This document shows positions 36,004-44,653 of a DNA stretch of 64,000 nucleotides, piece after piece. The position numbers and the translations under genes were made by a program. The notes beneath the pieces were generated by a model that did no database searches, was not told where the DNA came from, and saw only the letters and a list, made by a program, of their open reading frames with translations. Origin of the DNA: Paenibacillus sp. SYP-B4298 (GTDB lineage: Bacteria > Bacillota > Bacilli > Paenibacillales > Paenibacillaceae). Each line of letters begins with the position of its first letter. Within the stretch, counting starts at the first letter, position 1. The DNA lies in contig NZ_CP115484.1 in NCBI RefSeq assembly GCF_027627475.1, positions 6,118,501-6,182,500 of the forward strand, in the 5' to 3' direction.

Positions 36004-36483
36004 ATGTTTAACCGGGAGGCGTATGCCGGATCAAGAGAGGAAAATTACGAGCTGCTGCTGAAGCAGTTGGAATACTTGATGGAGCCGGAGCTGCCGGCTG
36101 TGGCGAATCTGGCGAATGCGGCGGCACTGCTGGCGCAATGCTTGGTAGAGACGAACTGGGTAGGCTTCTATCTGCTGGACAACGGCGAGCTGGTGCTGGG
36201 TCCCTTCCAAGGGCTGCCGGCCTGCACGCGTATTCCGGTGGGGCGGGGGGTATGCGGAGCAGCGGTGGAGCGGGAGGAGGCGGTGCTGGTGGCGGATGTC
36301 CATGAGTTTCCCGGTCATATCGCCTGTGATGGAGCGACGAATGCAGAGGTCGTCATTCCGCTGCGCGCAAAAGGAGAGATCGTCGGCGTACTTGATATTG
36401 ACAGCCCCGTGAAGGGAAGATTCGATGAGACAGATGTTCGGTATCTGATCCGGTTCAACGAGGTGCTGGGTCGCTATCTGTAA
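36004..36483 (+). CDS. msrC: Free methionine-(R)-sulfoxide reductase (GAF type)
   Basis: A 159-residue single GAF-domain enzyme. Three Cys lie at 74, 84 and 108 (ACTRIPVGRGVCG and FPGHIAC), with exactly the spacing of the three catalytic or resolving Cys (84/94/118) of the E. coli enzyme. The motif DVHEFPGHIACD is diagnostic. It reduces free methionine-R-sulfoxide using thioredoxin, protecting the methionine pool from oxidation; the Bacillus homologue is YtsP. ATG at 36004 follows GGAGAG at seven bases, giving the family's usual length. Single gene, divergent from the HD-GYP gene. Confidence 0.92.
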   Translation: MFNREAYAGSREENYELLLKQLEYLMEPELPAVANLANAAALLAQCLVETNWVGFYLLDNGELVLGPFQGLPACTRIPVGRGVCGAAVEREEAVLVADVHEFPGHIACDGATNAEVVIPLRAKGEIVGVLDIDSPVKGRFDETDVRYLIRFNEVLGRYL

Positions 36484-36525
36484 GCAACGATTCTCATCCT
36501 TGCCGTTAATTCGGTGTGGGAGCAG

Positions 36526-37047
36526 CTAAAGTTGGAGTCCCATCGTAACCAGGTCACGCCGTATGCCGTCAAGCTCGGCCACGCCGGGGTAGTACCCCCA
36601 CTGGGTAAAGCCGAACCTGCGCAGCAGCGCCATACTGGGCTCGTTATGAGCGAAGACAAAGCCGAGCACATGATCAATGCCAAGGGAAGGGCATTGGTCC
36701 AGCGCATAGCGCAGCAGCCGGCGTCCAATACCGGCGCCGCGATACGAGGCGGCTACATAGACGCTGAATTCGGCTGTACAGGCGTAGGCCGGGCGGCCAT
36801 AGAAGGCGCTCAGGCTTGCCCAGCCTGCCAGGTCGTGCTCTCGTTCGATGACCCAGATCGGATGCTTGCTCGGCTTGTGTGCGTCGAACCAGTCTTGTCG
36901 GCTCTCCACGGTCACTGGCGCCAGGTCGGCGGTAACCTGCCTGGAGGCTATGGTGGAGTTGTAGATGGCTACAATGGCTGGCAGATCGGAGGGCTGGGCC
37001 AGTCGAATGCGCAATACCCCGTCCTGCTCGGCGGAAGCTTGGTTCAT
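36526..37047 (-). CDS. GNAT N-acetyltransferase, phosphinothricin acetyltransferase-like
   Basis: A 173-residue GNAT enzyme: [19 protein letters not shown] at the N-terminus, acetyl-CoA loop [10 protein letters not shown], and [17 protein letters not shown], the pattern of the Pat/Bar and YwnH subgroup. Members acetylate phosphinothricin or methionine sulfoximine, but many have other amine substrates. Start ATG 37047 has AAAGGAG nine bases upstream. It is convergent with the sulfoxide reductase gene and divergent from copA. A role against methionine sulfoximine-like compounds is an inference from family only. Confidence 0.87.
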   Translation of the reverse strand: MNQASAEQDGVLRIRLAQPSDLPAIVAIYNSTIASRQVTADLAPVTVESRQDWFDAHKPSKHPIWVIEREHDLAGWASLSAFYGRPAYACTAEFSVYVAASYRGAGIGRRLLRYALDQCPSLGIDHVLGFVFAHNEPSMALLRRFGFTQWGYYPGVAELDGIRRDLVTMGLQL

Positions 37048-37139
37048 CGCTTTTCGCTCCTTTTCAGTATGATAATTGGGCAACAGCTACAGAATAACAA
37101 CAGTATACCGAAGAAATGGGGAACGAGAAAGGATATGCC

Positions 37140-37169
37140 TTTACATACATAAGGGGGGTATGGTATTAT
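37140..37169 (+). promoter_or_regulatory. copA promoter with CsoR-like operator
   Basis: TTTACA (37140-37145), an 18-bp spacer and extended -10 TGGTATTAT (to 37169). The spacer contains CATACATAAGGGGGGTATG (37144-37162), an inverted CATAC/GTATG with the G-rich half typical of CsoR copper operators. Overlap with the promoter fits repression relieved by Cu(I). Confidence 0.5.
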
Positions 37170-37191
37170 ATGAGCAACAGAGGTGATAATG

Positions 37192-39426
37192 ATGGAAAAA
37201 GAAGCTTATCGTTCGCATACAAGCGATCAGCAGGAGCAGTTGCAGATTACGGGAATGACCTGTGCTGCCTGTGCAACACGAATTGAGAAGGGCCTGAACC
37301 GGCTGGAGGGGGTGCGGTCGGCAGCGGTCAATCTGACCATGGAGACCGCGCATGTGGATTATGACGGCGATGCGCTGAGCGTAGACGATCTGATCCGCAA
37401 GGTGGAGCAGCTTGGCTATCAGGCAGCAGTGAAGTCCGACAAGCGCGAGGAGGAGGCTGCACGCAAGCGTGAGGAGCTATCGCGCCACAAGCGGCGATTG
37501 CTCGTATCGGCTGTACTGTCATTCCCGCTGCTGTGGGCGATGGTTAGCCATTTCTCATTTACATCCTGGATCTGGATGCCCGATATTCTGATGAATCCAT
37601 GGCTCCAGTTGGTGCTGGCGACTCCGGTTCAATTCGTAATCGGCAGTACCTTCTATATCGGCGCCTACAAGGCGCTGCGTAACGGGAGCGCCAATATGGA
37701 TGTGCTGGTCGCACTCGGCACTTCGGCGGCCTTCTTCTACAGCTTATACCAATCGATCCTCAGCATTGGCAATCCGCATCATCATGCGGAGCTGTATTAC
37801 GAGACCAGCGCCGTGTTGATTACGCTCATCCTGCTCGGCAAGCTGTTCGAGGTGCTGGCGAAGGGTCGTTCCTCCGAAGCAATTCGCCAGTTGATGTCGC
37901 TGCAGGCGAAGACGGCGCTCGTTATTCGAGAGGGACAGGAGCAGCACATTCCCATCGAGGAGGTCATGACTGGGGATAGGCTGATCGTGCGTCCAGGCGA
38001 GAAGATTCCGGTTGACGGCAAGGTCATTGAGGGCAGCTCCACGGTGGATGAATCGATGCTGACCGGAGAGAGTCTGCCCGTGTCCAAGCAGCCGGGAGGG
38101 CAGGTTATCGGCGCTACGCTCAATAAGAATGGACGGCTCGTCATGGAGGCGACGCGCGTCGGCAAGGATACGGCACTTGCGCAGATCATCCGGGTGGTTG
38201 AGGAGGCGCAGGGCTCCAAGGCTCCGATCCAGCGGATTGCCGATGTCATCTCGGGCATTTTTGTCCCGATCGTGGTCGGGATCGCGGTTGTGGTCTTTGC
38301 CCTCTGGTTTTTCTGGGTGGAGCAGGGCAATGTCGCCGGGGCATTGGAGAAGGCGATAGCTGTGCTGGTCATCGCTTGTCCGTGTGCGCTTGGACTGGCG
38401 ACGCCAACGTCTATCATGGCCGGCTCCGGGCGTGCGGCTGAAGCGGGCATTCTGTTCAAGGGAGGCGAGCACCTCGAGGCAGCGCACAAAATTACAGCGG
38501 TTATGCTCGACAAGACCGGTACAGTGACGAAGGGCAAGCCAGAGCTGACAGATGTATGGGCAGCAGCGATGGAGGAAAGCCGCATGCTTCGGCTAGTAGG
38601 CGCGGCCGAGCGTGGTTCGGAGCATCCGCTGGCTGAGGCGATCGTAGCGGGCATTCGCAATCGAGGGCTGGAGCTGCCAGATGCTGCGGAATTCGAGGCG
38701 CTCCCAGGCTATGGAGTCGTGGCTGTAGTAGAGGGCAGTCGTGTAGCTGTCGGTACCCGGCGTCTGATGGAGCAAGAAGGCATCGACATCCAGGGCGCGC
38801 TGGCAAGGATGGAGCTGCTGGAGGCAGAGGGGAAGACGGCGATGCTGGTGGCAGTGGATGGAAGCTATGTCGGCCTGCTGGCTGTGGCGGATACGGTCAA
38901 GCCGACCTCAGCAGAAGCGATTCGCAAGCTGCATGAGGCTGGCCTGGAGGTGTATATGCTGACAGGGGACAACGAACGAACAGCCAGGGCGATTGCCGCC
39001 CAGGTAGGGATTGAGAAGGTCATCGCAGAGGTGCTGCCGGCAAGCAAGGCCGAGGAGGTCAAGCGGCTGCAGGAAGCAGGGTATAAGGTGGCGATGGTTG
39101 GCGATGGCATCAATGACGCCCCGGCGCTTGCGACAGCGGATCTCGGGATTGCCATCGGCACCGGAACCGATGTCGCGATGGAGGCGGCAGATGTTGCGTT
39201 GATGCAAGGTGATCTGAACAGTATCGTTGATGCGCTTGCCTTGAGCAGACGGACGATGGTCAATATTAAGCAGAATCTGTTCTGGGCGCTGGCTTACAAT
39301 GTCATTGGCATTCCAGTTGCCGCTGTCGGCCTGCTGGCTCCGTGGCTTGCAGGCGCGGCGATGGCGCTCAGCTCGGTGTCCGTCGTGCTAAATGCGCTGC
39401 GGCTGCAGCGCGTCAAGCTGCGATAG
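37192..39426 (+). CDS. copA: Copper-exporting P1B-type ATPase
   Basis: A 744-residue copper ATPase. It has one N-terminal heavy-metal-binding domain with GMTCAAC (Cys24/Cys27), then eight transmembrane helices, the actuator TGES loop, the transmembrane metal site CPC (396-398), the phosphorylation site DKTGT (Asp440), SEHPLAEAI and [10 protein letters not shown]. It exports Cu(I) from the cytoplasm. B. subtilis CopA has two metal-binding domains; this one has one, and no copZ chaperone follows. Two ATGs (37189, 37192) lie behind AGAGGTG; the second has better spacing. The operator overlapping the promoter suggests CsoR control. Confidence 0.94.
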   Translation: MEKEAYRSHTSDQQEQLQITGMTCAACATRIEKGLNRLEGVRSAAVNLTMETAHVDYDGDALSVDDLIRKVEQLGYQAAVKSDKREEEAARKREELSRHKRRLLVSAVLSFPLLWAMVSHFSFTSWIWMPDILMNPWLQLVLATPVQFVIGSTFYIGAYKALRNGSANMDVLVALGTSAAFFYSLYQSILSIGNPHHHAELYYETSAVLITLILLGKLFEVLAKGRSSEAIRQLMSLQAKTALVIREGQEQHIPIEEVMTGDRLIVRPGEKIPVDGKVIEGSSTVDESMLTGESLPVSKQPGGQVIGATLNKNGRLVMEATRVGKDTALAQIIRVVEEAQGSKAPIQRIADVISGIFVPIVVGIAVVVFALWFFWVEQGNVAGALEKAIAVLVIACPCALGLATPTSIMAGSGRAAEAGILFKGGEHLEAAHKITAVMLDKTGTVTKGKPELTDVWAAAMEESRMLRLVGAAERGSEHPLAEAIVAGIRNRGLELPDAAEFEALPGYGVVAVVEGSRVAVGTRRLMEQEGIDIQGALARMELLEAEGKTAMLVAVDGSYVGLLAVADTVKPTSAEAIRKLHEAGLEVYMLTGDNERTARAIAAQVGIEKVIAEVLPASKAEEVKRLQEAGYKVAMVGDGINDAPALATADLGIAIGTGTDVAMEAADVALMQGDLNSIVDALALSRRTMVNIKQNLFWALAYNVIGIPVAAVGLLAPWLAGAAMALSSVSVVLNALRLQRVKLR

Positions 39427-39442
39427 AGCATATATTCCATAA

Positions 39443-39488
39443 AACAGAAGCCTCCGCATCCACTGAAAGTGAGACGGAGGCTTCTGTT
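39443..39488. terminator. Bidirectional terminator between copA and the PTH2-like gene
   Basis: Perfect 14-bp arms AACAGAAGCCTCCG (39443-39456) and its complement (39475-39488). On the minus strand it is followed by TTTT. Confidence 0.85.
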
Positions 39489-39510
39489 CGGAATAGAGGC
39501 AATACGTCAG

Positions 39511-39873
39511 CTATAGCTCCAGTAGTTCTGCGATATAGGCTGCAGCCTCCGAGTCCTGCATGAGCGGCAAGGCGACGACGGTGAGGGCAGGCTCCTCCTG
39601 CGTGCCCAACTGCCTGTCCCGGACGGATAGAAAGCCTTGCTCTGCCAGCTTCATCAGAGCATCGGCCGGGCAGCGGAGAACAGACTTGGGCTGTCCGTTC
39701 TCCAGCCATGTGCGGAACCGTTCCTGGTTCTGATCCTGATTATTGACCAGATAATGAAGAGTCAGCATCGTGGCTGCATGACCGACCTGCACAGCCGCGA
39801 CGTTAGGCGGCATATTGAGCGCTTCATTGAGTACATAATATTGCGTCCAGTTCATTGCATCGTGTGACGTCAT
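39511..39873 (-). CDS. PTH2-like (peptidyl-tRNA hydrolase 2 fold) protein
   Basis: A 120-residue protein whose spacing recalls Pth2: a first strand TQYYVLNEALNMPPNVAAVQVGHAA, then RTWLENGQPKSVLRC, a helix DALMKLAEQGFL and a closing strand ALTVVALPLM. Pth2 proteins hydrolyse peptidyl-tRNA in archaea and eukaryotes, and related proteins occur in some bacteria with unclear roles. Several usual Pth2 residues are altered here (for example no R-x-D-L after the first strand), so function is doubtful. ATG 39873 follows AAAGGAG; the upstream in-frame extension has no ribosome binding site. About 260 bp without a gene follow upstream, including the 14-bp palindrome GCATATGCATATGC at 40110-40123. Confidence 0.5.
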   Translation of the reverse strand: MTSHDAMNWTQYYVLNEALNMPPNVAAVQVGHAATMLTLHYLVNNQDQNQERFRTWLENGQPKSVLRCPADALMKLAEQGFLSVRDRQLGTQEEPALTVVALPLMQDSEAAAYIAELLEL

Positions 39874-40134
39874 ATTCCAATCTCCTTTGGATTCCTCGGA
39901 TTTGGTCTCCCGGCAGTGGAAGCGCCTCGCGCTATTGCTTCGACATCGATGAGCGGGCAGTGTTCGCCGGCTGTAGAGCAGCCCCGCTACGGTTGCTGGC
40001 TGCTGTGATGATCTCGGACTGCCTGTCAATGCCTACATTCATAAATATCGAATGGCAGCGGGATTTATGACTTCGAATTGAACGAATGCATGTCAGGTCG
40101 CATGTTGCTGCATATGCATATGCTTATGCTATCT

Positions 40135-40845
40135 TCAGCTCATATCTGCTTCCTGTATGTTTCTTAGCGTAAACACAGCAGCCAGGATACCAACAATGGC
40201 TAATCCTAAGGGAAACAGAAAGATCTGGTTTAACGAGAAGCCGTTCGTATTGCCATTCATCAGCCCGCCAATGATGATCGCTGCGACGATCGTTTCGACT
40301 GTGGAATACTTGCGCATGCCGAAGTAGAGTGGAATCATGACGATACAGGCCGCGCACAATGCATTCCATGCCAGCTTTGCCAGCAGTGTCCACACGATGT
40401 CCATGGTTAGCTGCTCCGGGATAAAGTGAAAGTACTGCTCGGCAATGACCAGCAGCGTGCCCATAATCAGGCCGGTCAGCAATATCATATTGAAGGTCCA
40501 CAGGAAGACCAGCAGCAGCTTGGCCGTCATCATGCGGTAGCGGCTGACCGGGTAGGTGAACATCAGCGTCATGCTCTTGTTGCGAAATTCGGCGATGACG
40601 ATGCGAGAGAGCAGGGCTGCGCCGTAGATGGTAAACGTAATATTCGCAAATGTTAATATGATGGAAAAGGCTGTGCTGTAGCCATCAAATTCCGGGAGGG
40701 GCTCCCCCGGGTTGTCGCCGAACAGTTGCCGATCAAAATAAAACAAGGAGAACAAGCCGATCAGCACGATCCAGGCAATCCATACCCCTCGCGAAATAAG
40801 GGGCAGCTTGTGCTTGCGCAGCTCCAACCGCATGAGATGTAGCAT
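40135..40845 (-). CDS. ABC transporter permease (bacitracin/lantibiotic type)
   Basis: A 236-residue membrane protein with six hydrophobic segments, resembling ABC-2 permeases of the BcrB/LanFEG type. It has a short charged N-terminus (LRLELRKHKLPL-like), IVIAEFRNKSMTLMFTYPVSR before TM3, and no extracytoplasmic domain of BceB size. Start ATG lies 3 bp after the ATPase gene's end, with AAGGAGGAG inside the ATPase 3' end. It is last gene of the RR-HK-ATPase-permease cluster. The likely role is export of, or defence against, a peptide antibiotic; the substrate is not visible. Confidence 0.85.
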   Translation of the reverse strand: MLHLMRLELRKHKLPLISRGVWIAWIVLIGLFSLFYFDRQLFGDNPGEPLPEFDGYSTAFSIILTFANITFTIYGAALLSRIVIAEFRNKSMTLMFTYPVSRYRMMTAKLLLVFLWTFNMILLTGLIMGTLLVIAEQYFHFIPEQLTMDIVWTLLAKLAWNALCAACIVMIPLYFGMRKYSTVETIVAAIIIGGLMNGNTNGFSLNQIFLFPLGLAIVGILAAVFTLRNIQEADMS

Positions 40846-40848
40846 CGG

Positions 40849-41760
40849 TTATTCTCCTCCTTGAATCAACTGAACAAAATATTGCTCCAGCGATTGGTTT
40901 TTTCTATGGATGGCGTGGATCGGCACCTCATGCATGATCAGTTGCTTAGACAGCTCAGTTTGTGGAATCATCGTCTCATAGATGCGTATACAGTCAGCGG
41001 TCACCCGGAAATTGAACAGGTTCAGATCATGCTCCAGCACATAGGCTGCCTTGGCCGGATCAGGCGTATGCAGCTCGATATATTCGGTATGCGCGCCGCG
41101 AATCTCGTTCATCGGCACCTCCTTCACCAGCCGCCCCTTATTCATGACACAGATCGTGTCGGCAATCTGCTCGATTTCCCCGAGGATATGCGAGGAGACG
41201 ATAAGCGTCATCCCGTATTCCTTGCATAATCGATACAGCAGCTCTCGCAGCTCACGGATGCCCATCGGGTCCAGTCCGTTAATCGGTTCATCGAGAAATA
41301 GCAGCTCCGGGCGGGTTACGATGGCGCGGGCGATGCCCAGTCTCTGCTTCATGCCGAGCGAAAATTCCTTGACCAGCCGACCCTGAGCATCCTGCAGACG
41401 GACAAGCTCCAACGCCTCGTTGATCGCATTTTTATTGTAGTAGCCCATATACTCGCAATGCAGCTCCAGATTGGCTGTTGCGGTCAGCTTCTCGTAGAAT
41501 ACCGGATATTCGATGATGCTGCCGATACGTTTGAGATATTCGACCGAGCCTGGCTGCAGCCGTTCTCCGAAGAGCTCAATCTCGCCGGCTGTCGGCCTAA
41601 CCAGTGAGGTAAGCATCCGCATCAGCGTCGTCTTGCCAGCGCCGTTAGGTCCCAGCAGGCCGTATATTTCTCCTTGCCGGACACGAATATTCATCTGCGA
41701 TACGATCTCACGCCCCTCCATGACCTTCGTGAGCGCGGAGGTTTTTAGTAGAATGCTCAA
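40849..41760 (-). CDS. ABC transporter ATP-binding protein (bacitracin/lantibiotic type)
   Basis: A 303-residue ATPase: Walker A GPNGAGKTT, Q-loop at EYPVFYEKLTA, signature FSLGMKQRLGIAR (a BcrA-like variant of LSGGQ), Walker B LLFLDEPINGLDP and H-loop SSHIL. The C-terminal 90 residues form the extra domain common in BcrA/NatA-type subunits. The start is TTG at 41760 with GAGGAG nine bases upstream. It has its own promoter 37-42 bp before the start codon, with three direct repeats that look like a response-regulator site. Confidence 0.93.
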   Translation of the reverse strand: MSILLKTSALTKVMEGREIVSQMNIRVRQGEIYGLLGPNGAGKTTLMRMLTSLVRPTAGEIELFGERLQPGSVEYLKRIGSIIEYPVFYEKLTATANLELHCEYMGYYNKNAINEALELVRLQDAQGRLVKEFSLGMKQRLGIARAIVTRPELLFLDEPINGLDPMGIRELRELLYRLCKEYGMTLIVSSHILGEIEQIADTICVMNKGRLVKEVPMNEIRGAHTEYIELHTPDPAKAAYVLEHDLNLFNFRVTADCIRIYETMIPQTELSKQLIMHEVPIHAIHRKNQSLEQYFVQLIQGGE

Positions 41761-41796
41761 TTATGCTTGCTCCTCTCTAATTGTCCTGATGCTTCT

Positions 41797-41849
41797 ATCA
41801 TAAGGGAAGGGCTTTGCTTTACTCTTACACAATTCTTAATTAATTCTTA
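41797..41849 (-). promoter_or_regulatory. Promoter and response-regulator direct repeats for the ABC genes
   Basis: On the minus strand, three head-to-tail 11-bp units, TAAGAATTAAT, TAAGAATTGTG and TAAGAGTAAAG (41849-41817), precede TATGAT (41802-41797). The 11-bp period is what OmpR-family regulators bind. The last unit overlaps the expected -35. Confidence 0.6.
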
Positions 41850-41865
41850 CGGTCCCTATCCCAAG

Positions 41866-42804
41866 TCAGGACGGAACACGCTTCAGCTTCACACGAAAGA
41901 CGGTCTCCTCATAAGGAAGGCTGTGCAGCTCAATCTGCCCCTCCATCATCTCAACGAGCCGTTTGGTGATGGTCAGGCCCAGCCCGCTTCCTTGATAAGC
42001 CATATTGCGTGAATCCTCCAATGTATACATCCTCTCAAATACAAGCTCCTGGTGGGGCTTGGCGATGCCCTTGCCGCGGTCCTTGACCTCAATGAAGACA
42101 TCGTTGCCCTCTGCCCGCAATGCAAGACCTACCATTTTCCCTTCGTACCCATACCGGATGGCATTGGACAGAAGGTTATTCAATATGCGTTCCAGCGCTT
42201 CCTCATTGCCTAGCGCATAGACGGGCAGCTCCGGGAGATCGATCTGCACGTCTAGCTGCTGTGCTGCAAGGGTTTCGTAGAAGGCGAGGATGCTCCGCTC
42301 GCACACGTCATTCATCATCATGCGCGAGAGGGGCAGCTCCTTGTCCGCCGACTCCAGCACAGCCAGGTCGAAAAATCGGTTCATCAGCGCCAGCACCTCC
42401 TGCGCCTTGGCCTGCACCTTGTCCAGCATATAGCGTTGCTCCTCAGGGGGCATCGCTATATGCTGGCGCAAGGTCTCCGTGTACCCGACAACCACCGTCA
42501 GCGGTGTCTTCAAATCATGTGAGATGTTCGACAGCATCCGCTTGATCGCCAACTGGGAACGGGCGTAGTCGGCACGAGTCTCCTCGCTGCGCGCAAGCAG
42601 GTGGTTGATGCTGCCCAGCAGCTTGCGCAGAGCCGGATCAGCCGTGAGCAGTTGCAGCTTCTCTGCGTGCTGTGGGGAGACGGCGAGCTTGTCGAGGCGG
42701 GAAGCCATGATGCGCAGCAAGGAGGCTTGCTTGCGCGCGGCGACGAATTGCATCGCATTGAGCGCAGCCAGCAGCAGGATGGCGGCGAGCAGCGCAGTAA
42801 TCAT
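41866..42804 (-). CDS. Sensor histidine kinase (short sensor, VanS/BcrS-like)
   Basis: A 312-residue kinase. One N-terminal transmembrane segment (ITALLAAILLLAALNAMQF) leaves no extracellular domain. A linker is followed by the phospho-His in NISHDLKTPLTVVVGY, then LNNLLSNAIRYG and GSGLGLTITKRLVE. Kinases with such minimal sensors in this context usually depend on the partner ABC transporter or sense within the membrane. The ATG at 42804 overlaps the regulator stop codon by 4 bp (ATGA). It is the second gene of the regulatory pair; a gap of about 105 bp with the ABC promoter follows. Confidence 0.92.
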   Translation of the reverse strand: MITALLAAILLLAALNAMQFVAARKQASLLRIMASRLDKLAVSPQHAEKLQLLTADPALRKLLGSINHLLARSEETRADYARSQLAIKRMLSNISHDLKTPLTVVVGYTETLRQHIAMPPEEQRYMLDKVQAKAQEVLALMNRFFDLAVLESADKELPLSRMMMNDVCERSILAFYETLAAQQLDVQIDLPELPVYALGNEEALERILNNLLSNAIRYGYEGKMVGLALRAEGNDVFIEVKDRGKGIAKPHQELVFERMYTLEDSRNMAYQGSGLGLTITKRLVEMMEGQIELHSLPYEETVFRVKLKRVPS

Positions 42805-43523
42805 GACTGGAATTCCCCCAGCTTGTAGCCGATTCCCCAAAGCGTGCGGATATATTGGGGATGAGAGGGGTCATCCTCGATCTTCTCCCGCAGGCGCCGC
42901 ATGTGGACATTGATGACATTCTCATCGCCATAGTAGTTGTCTTCCCAGATGCTCTGATAGATCTGTGCTTTGGTGAAGACGCGCTTAGGGTGGCTGGCGA
43001 ACAGCTTCAATAGCTGAAATTCCTTCGCCGTCAGCCTGATTTCCTGCCCATTCTTGGTCACGGTGAAATTCTCCGGATGAATGGCTAATTCATGAATGTG
43101 TATTGTTGCAGGAGCATCAGCGATGGCCGCCTGGCTTGGCCTGGAGTAGCTGGTGGCTCGCCGCAGCGCTGCCTTGACACGGGCGGTCAGCTCGATCATC
43201 GAGAATGGCTTGGCGATATAGTCGTCAGCGCCAAAGCCGAGGCCGAGTGCTTTGTCCACCTCGCTGCCCTTGGCGGACAGGATCAGTACCGGCACGGTGC
43301 TGCGCTCGCGAATGCGCTGCAGCAGCTCCATTCCACCCAGACGGGGTAGCATGATATCGAGCAGCACCAGATCATAAGAGGCGGCGGCGAACAAGGCGGC
43401 TGCTTCAGCCCCGTCCAATGCCTGTGTAATGTGAAATCCTTCATTTGTCAGATAGCGTCTGACCATCTCGCTGATCTCCGCATCATCTTCAACGAGCAGC
43501 AGCCGGGGAGCAGTCTGTTCCAT
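42801..43523 (-). CDS. OmpR family response regulator
   Basis: A 240-residue regulator. The receiver domain has LLLVEDDAE, phospho-Asp in YDLVLLDIMLPRLGG and Lys in YIAKPFSMIEL. A winged-helix DNA-binding domain follows (IRLTAKEFQLLKLFASHPKRVFTKAQIYQSIW, VINVHMRRLREKIEDDP). It partners the kinase overlapping its 3' end. The direct repeats in front of the downstream ABC ATPase gene are its probable site. The ATG at 43523 with GAAGG upstream is preferred; ATGs at 43535 and 43613 are possible. Confidence 0.92.
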   Translation of the reverse strand: MEQTAPRLLLVEDDAEISEMVRRYLTNEGFHITQALDGAEAAALFAAASYDLVLLDIMLPRLGGMELLQRIRERSTVPVLILSAKGSEVDKALGLGFGADDYIAKPFSMIELTARVKAALRRATSYSRPSQAAIADAPATIHIHELAIHPENFTVTKNGQEIRLTAKEFQLLKLFASHPKRVFTKAQIYQSIWEDNYYGDENVINVHMRRLREKIEDDPSHPQYIRTLWGIGYKLGEFQS

Positions 43524-43790
43524 CAGTGCCTTCATCCTTCCAGTTTCGTATGATCTATGACTATTATGGGAGAGCGGGCCCTGTTTGTACATATCTAAGA
43601 AATGATAAGTCATGCTCGTGTAGCCTTATTTTCTTCATGATGGGAGAAACCATTGGGGGCTTGAATTGGAAGTAAAATTGAGCTAGAAGATAAAAAAACA
43701 AGAGAGTATACGGGGAATACCGAGTAAATGCACGAAAATGCGACAAAATCCTATGATATTAGAGCTATTCTAGTAAAATCAAACTACACA

Positions 43791-43813
43791 TATAGGCCTA
43801 TAGAGAGTATACT
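43791..43813 (+). promoter_or_regulatory. Candidate cas5 promoter with palindrome
   Basis: The perfect palindrome TATAGGCCTATA (43791-43802) lies immediately upstream of a -10-like TATACT (43808-43813), where a -35/-10 spacer would be. The region 43614-43886 is clearly more AT-rich than its neighbours and otherwise empty. Confidence 0.4.
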
Positions 43814-43886
43814 AAAAGTGTGTATCCAAATTTGGAAAAGGGAGGGAGATTGATTGCGTTTTGTATAAGTAAAAGGAGGAGAATTG

Positions 43887-44552
43887 ATGGGATATGGAAT
43901 TCGACTGCTCGTCTGGGGAAGCTATGCTTGCTTTGCCCGTCCAGACAAGCAGGATGAGAAAGAGAGCTATGAAGTGATGCCGCCTTGTGCTGCAAGAGGC
44001 GTCTTGGAATCGATTCATTGGAAGCCTGCAATCCGATGGATTGTGGATCGAATTGAAGTGATTAATGAAATTCGCCTGGAGCGTGCAGAGCGACTCGAGC
44101 TAGGGACAGCGGAGGCAGCTACCCAGTTGAAGGAGCCGATGAGCTGCAAGCGTCCATTGCTGGCGCCGGTACTGACCGAGGAACGTGAGAAGACGAGCCT
44201 CCTGCTGCGCGATGTGAAGTATGTGATCCACGCGCACTTCGAGATGACGGCTCGTGCGGGAGAGCATGATCATCCAGAGAAGCACTATAATATCTTTTTG
44301 CGTCGTGCCCGCAAGAAGCAATGCTTCTATCATCCGTATCTGGGAAGCAGGGAGTTCCCGGCTTCTTATGTGTTGCTGGAGGATGATGAGGAGGCTCCGA
44401 TCTCGTACTATAGACGAAAGCCGGAGCAGCATCTGGGCTCCCTGCTATGGGATCTGGATTTCAAGCAGCACATGAAGCCGATGTATTTCCAGGCGGTGCT
44501 GAGGAACGGAGCCATCAACATTCCTGATCTGTTACAGAGAACTAGCAAATAG
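43887..44552 (+). CDS. cas5: Solitary type I-C CRISPR protein Cas5 (Cas5d)
   Basis: A 221-residue intact protein with clear Cas5d similarity throughout. It has YGIRLLVWGSYACFARP, MPPCAARGVLESIHWKPAIR, LLRDVKYVIHAHFEM, EKHYNIFLRRARKKQ, YLGSREFPASYVLLE and PMYFQAVLRNGAINIP. In type I-C systems Cas5d cuts the pre-crRNA repeat hairpin and stays in Cascade. Of the triad described for Bacillus halodurans (Tyr46, Lys116, His117), the Lys-His pair is present (132-133). The Tyr position carries His44, as I recall also for the Desulfovibrio protein. ATG 43887 follows AAGGAGGA. No cas3, cas8c, cas7, cas4, cas1, cas2 or repeat array is nearby: the next genes are an RR/HK-ABC cluster and unrelated small proteins. 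Confidence 0.9.
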   Translation: MGYGIRLLVWGSYACFARPDKQDEKESYEVMPPCAARGVLESIHWKPAIRWIVDRIEVINEIRLERAERLELGTAEAATQLKEPMSCKRPLLAPVLTEEREKTSLLLRDVKYVIHAHFEMTARAGEHDHPEKHYNIFLRRARKKQCFYHPYLGSREFPASYVLLEDDEEAPISYYRRKPEQHLGSLLWDLDFKQHMKPMYFQAVLRNGAINIPDLLQRTSK

Positions 44553-44554
44553 AA

Positions 44555-44605
44555 CCGGCGGCAACACAGCAGGGGCTTGTCCCTTGTCCCTCCGTGTCCC
44601 GCCGG
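44555..44605 (+). terminator. Imperfect GC-rich hairpin after cas5
   Basis: CCGGCGG (44555-44561) can pair with CCGCCGG (44599-44605), extended by ACAC/GTGT with a bulge. It is followed by GGTTT. Weak terminator candidate. Confidence 0.4.
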
Positions 44606-44614
44606 GGTTTATCC

Positions 44615-44641
44615 GTCGCATAAGTCGCATAAGTCGCGTAT
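44615..44641. repeat. Three tandem 9-bp units
   Basis: GTCGCATAA, GTCGCATAA and GTCGCGTAT lie in tandem just before the convergent membrane-protein gene. Confidence 0.6.
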
Positions 44642-44653
44642 AGTTATCGTCCA

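Noticed and set aside
44615-44641. Possible mini CRISPR array near cas5 (GTCGC units)
   Set aside because: The units are 9 bp and directly tandem without spacers, so they are simple repeats and not a CRISPR array.
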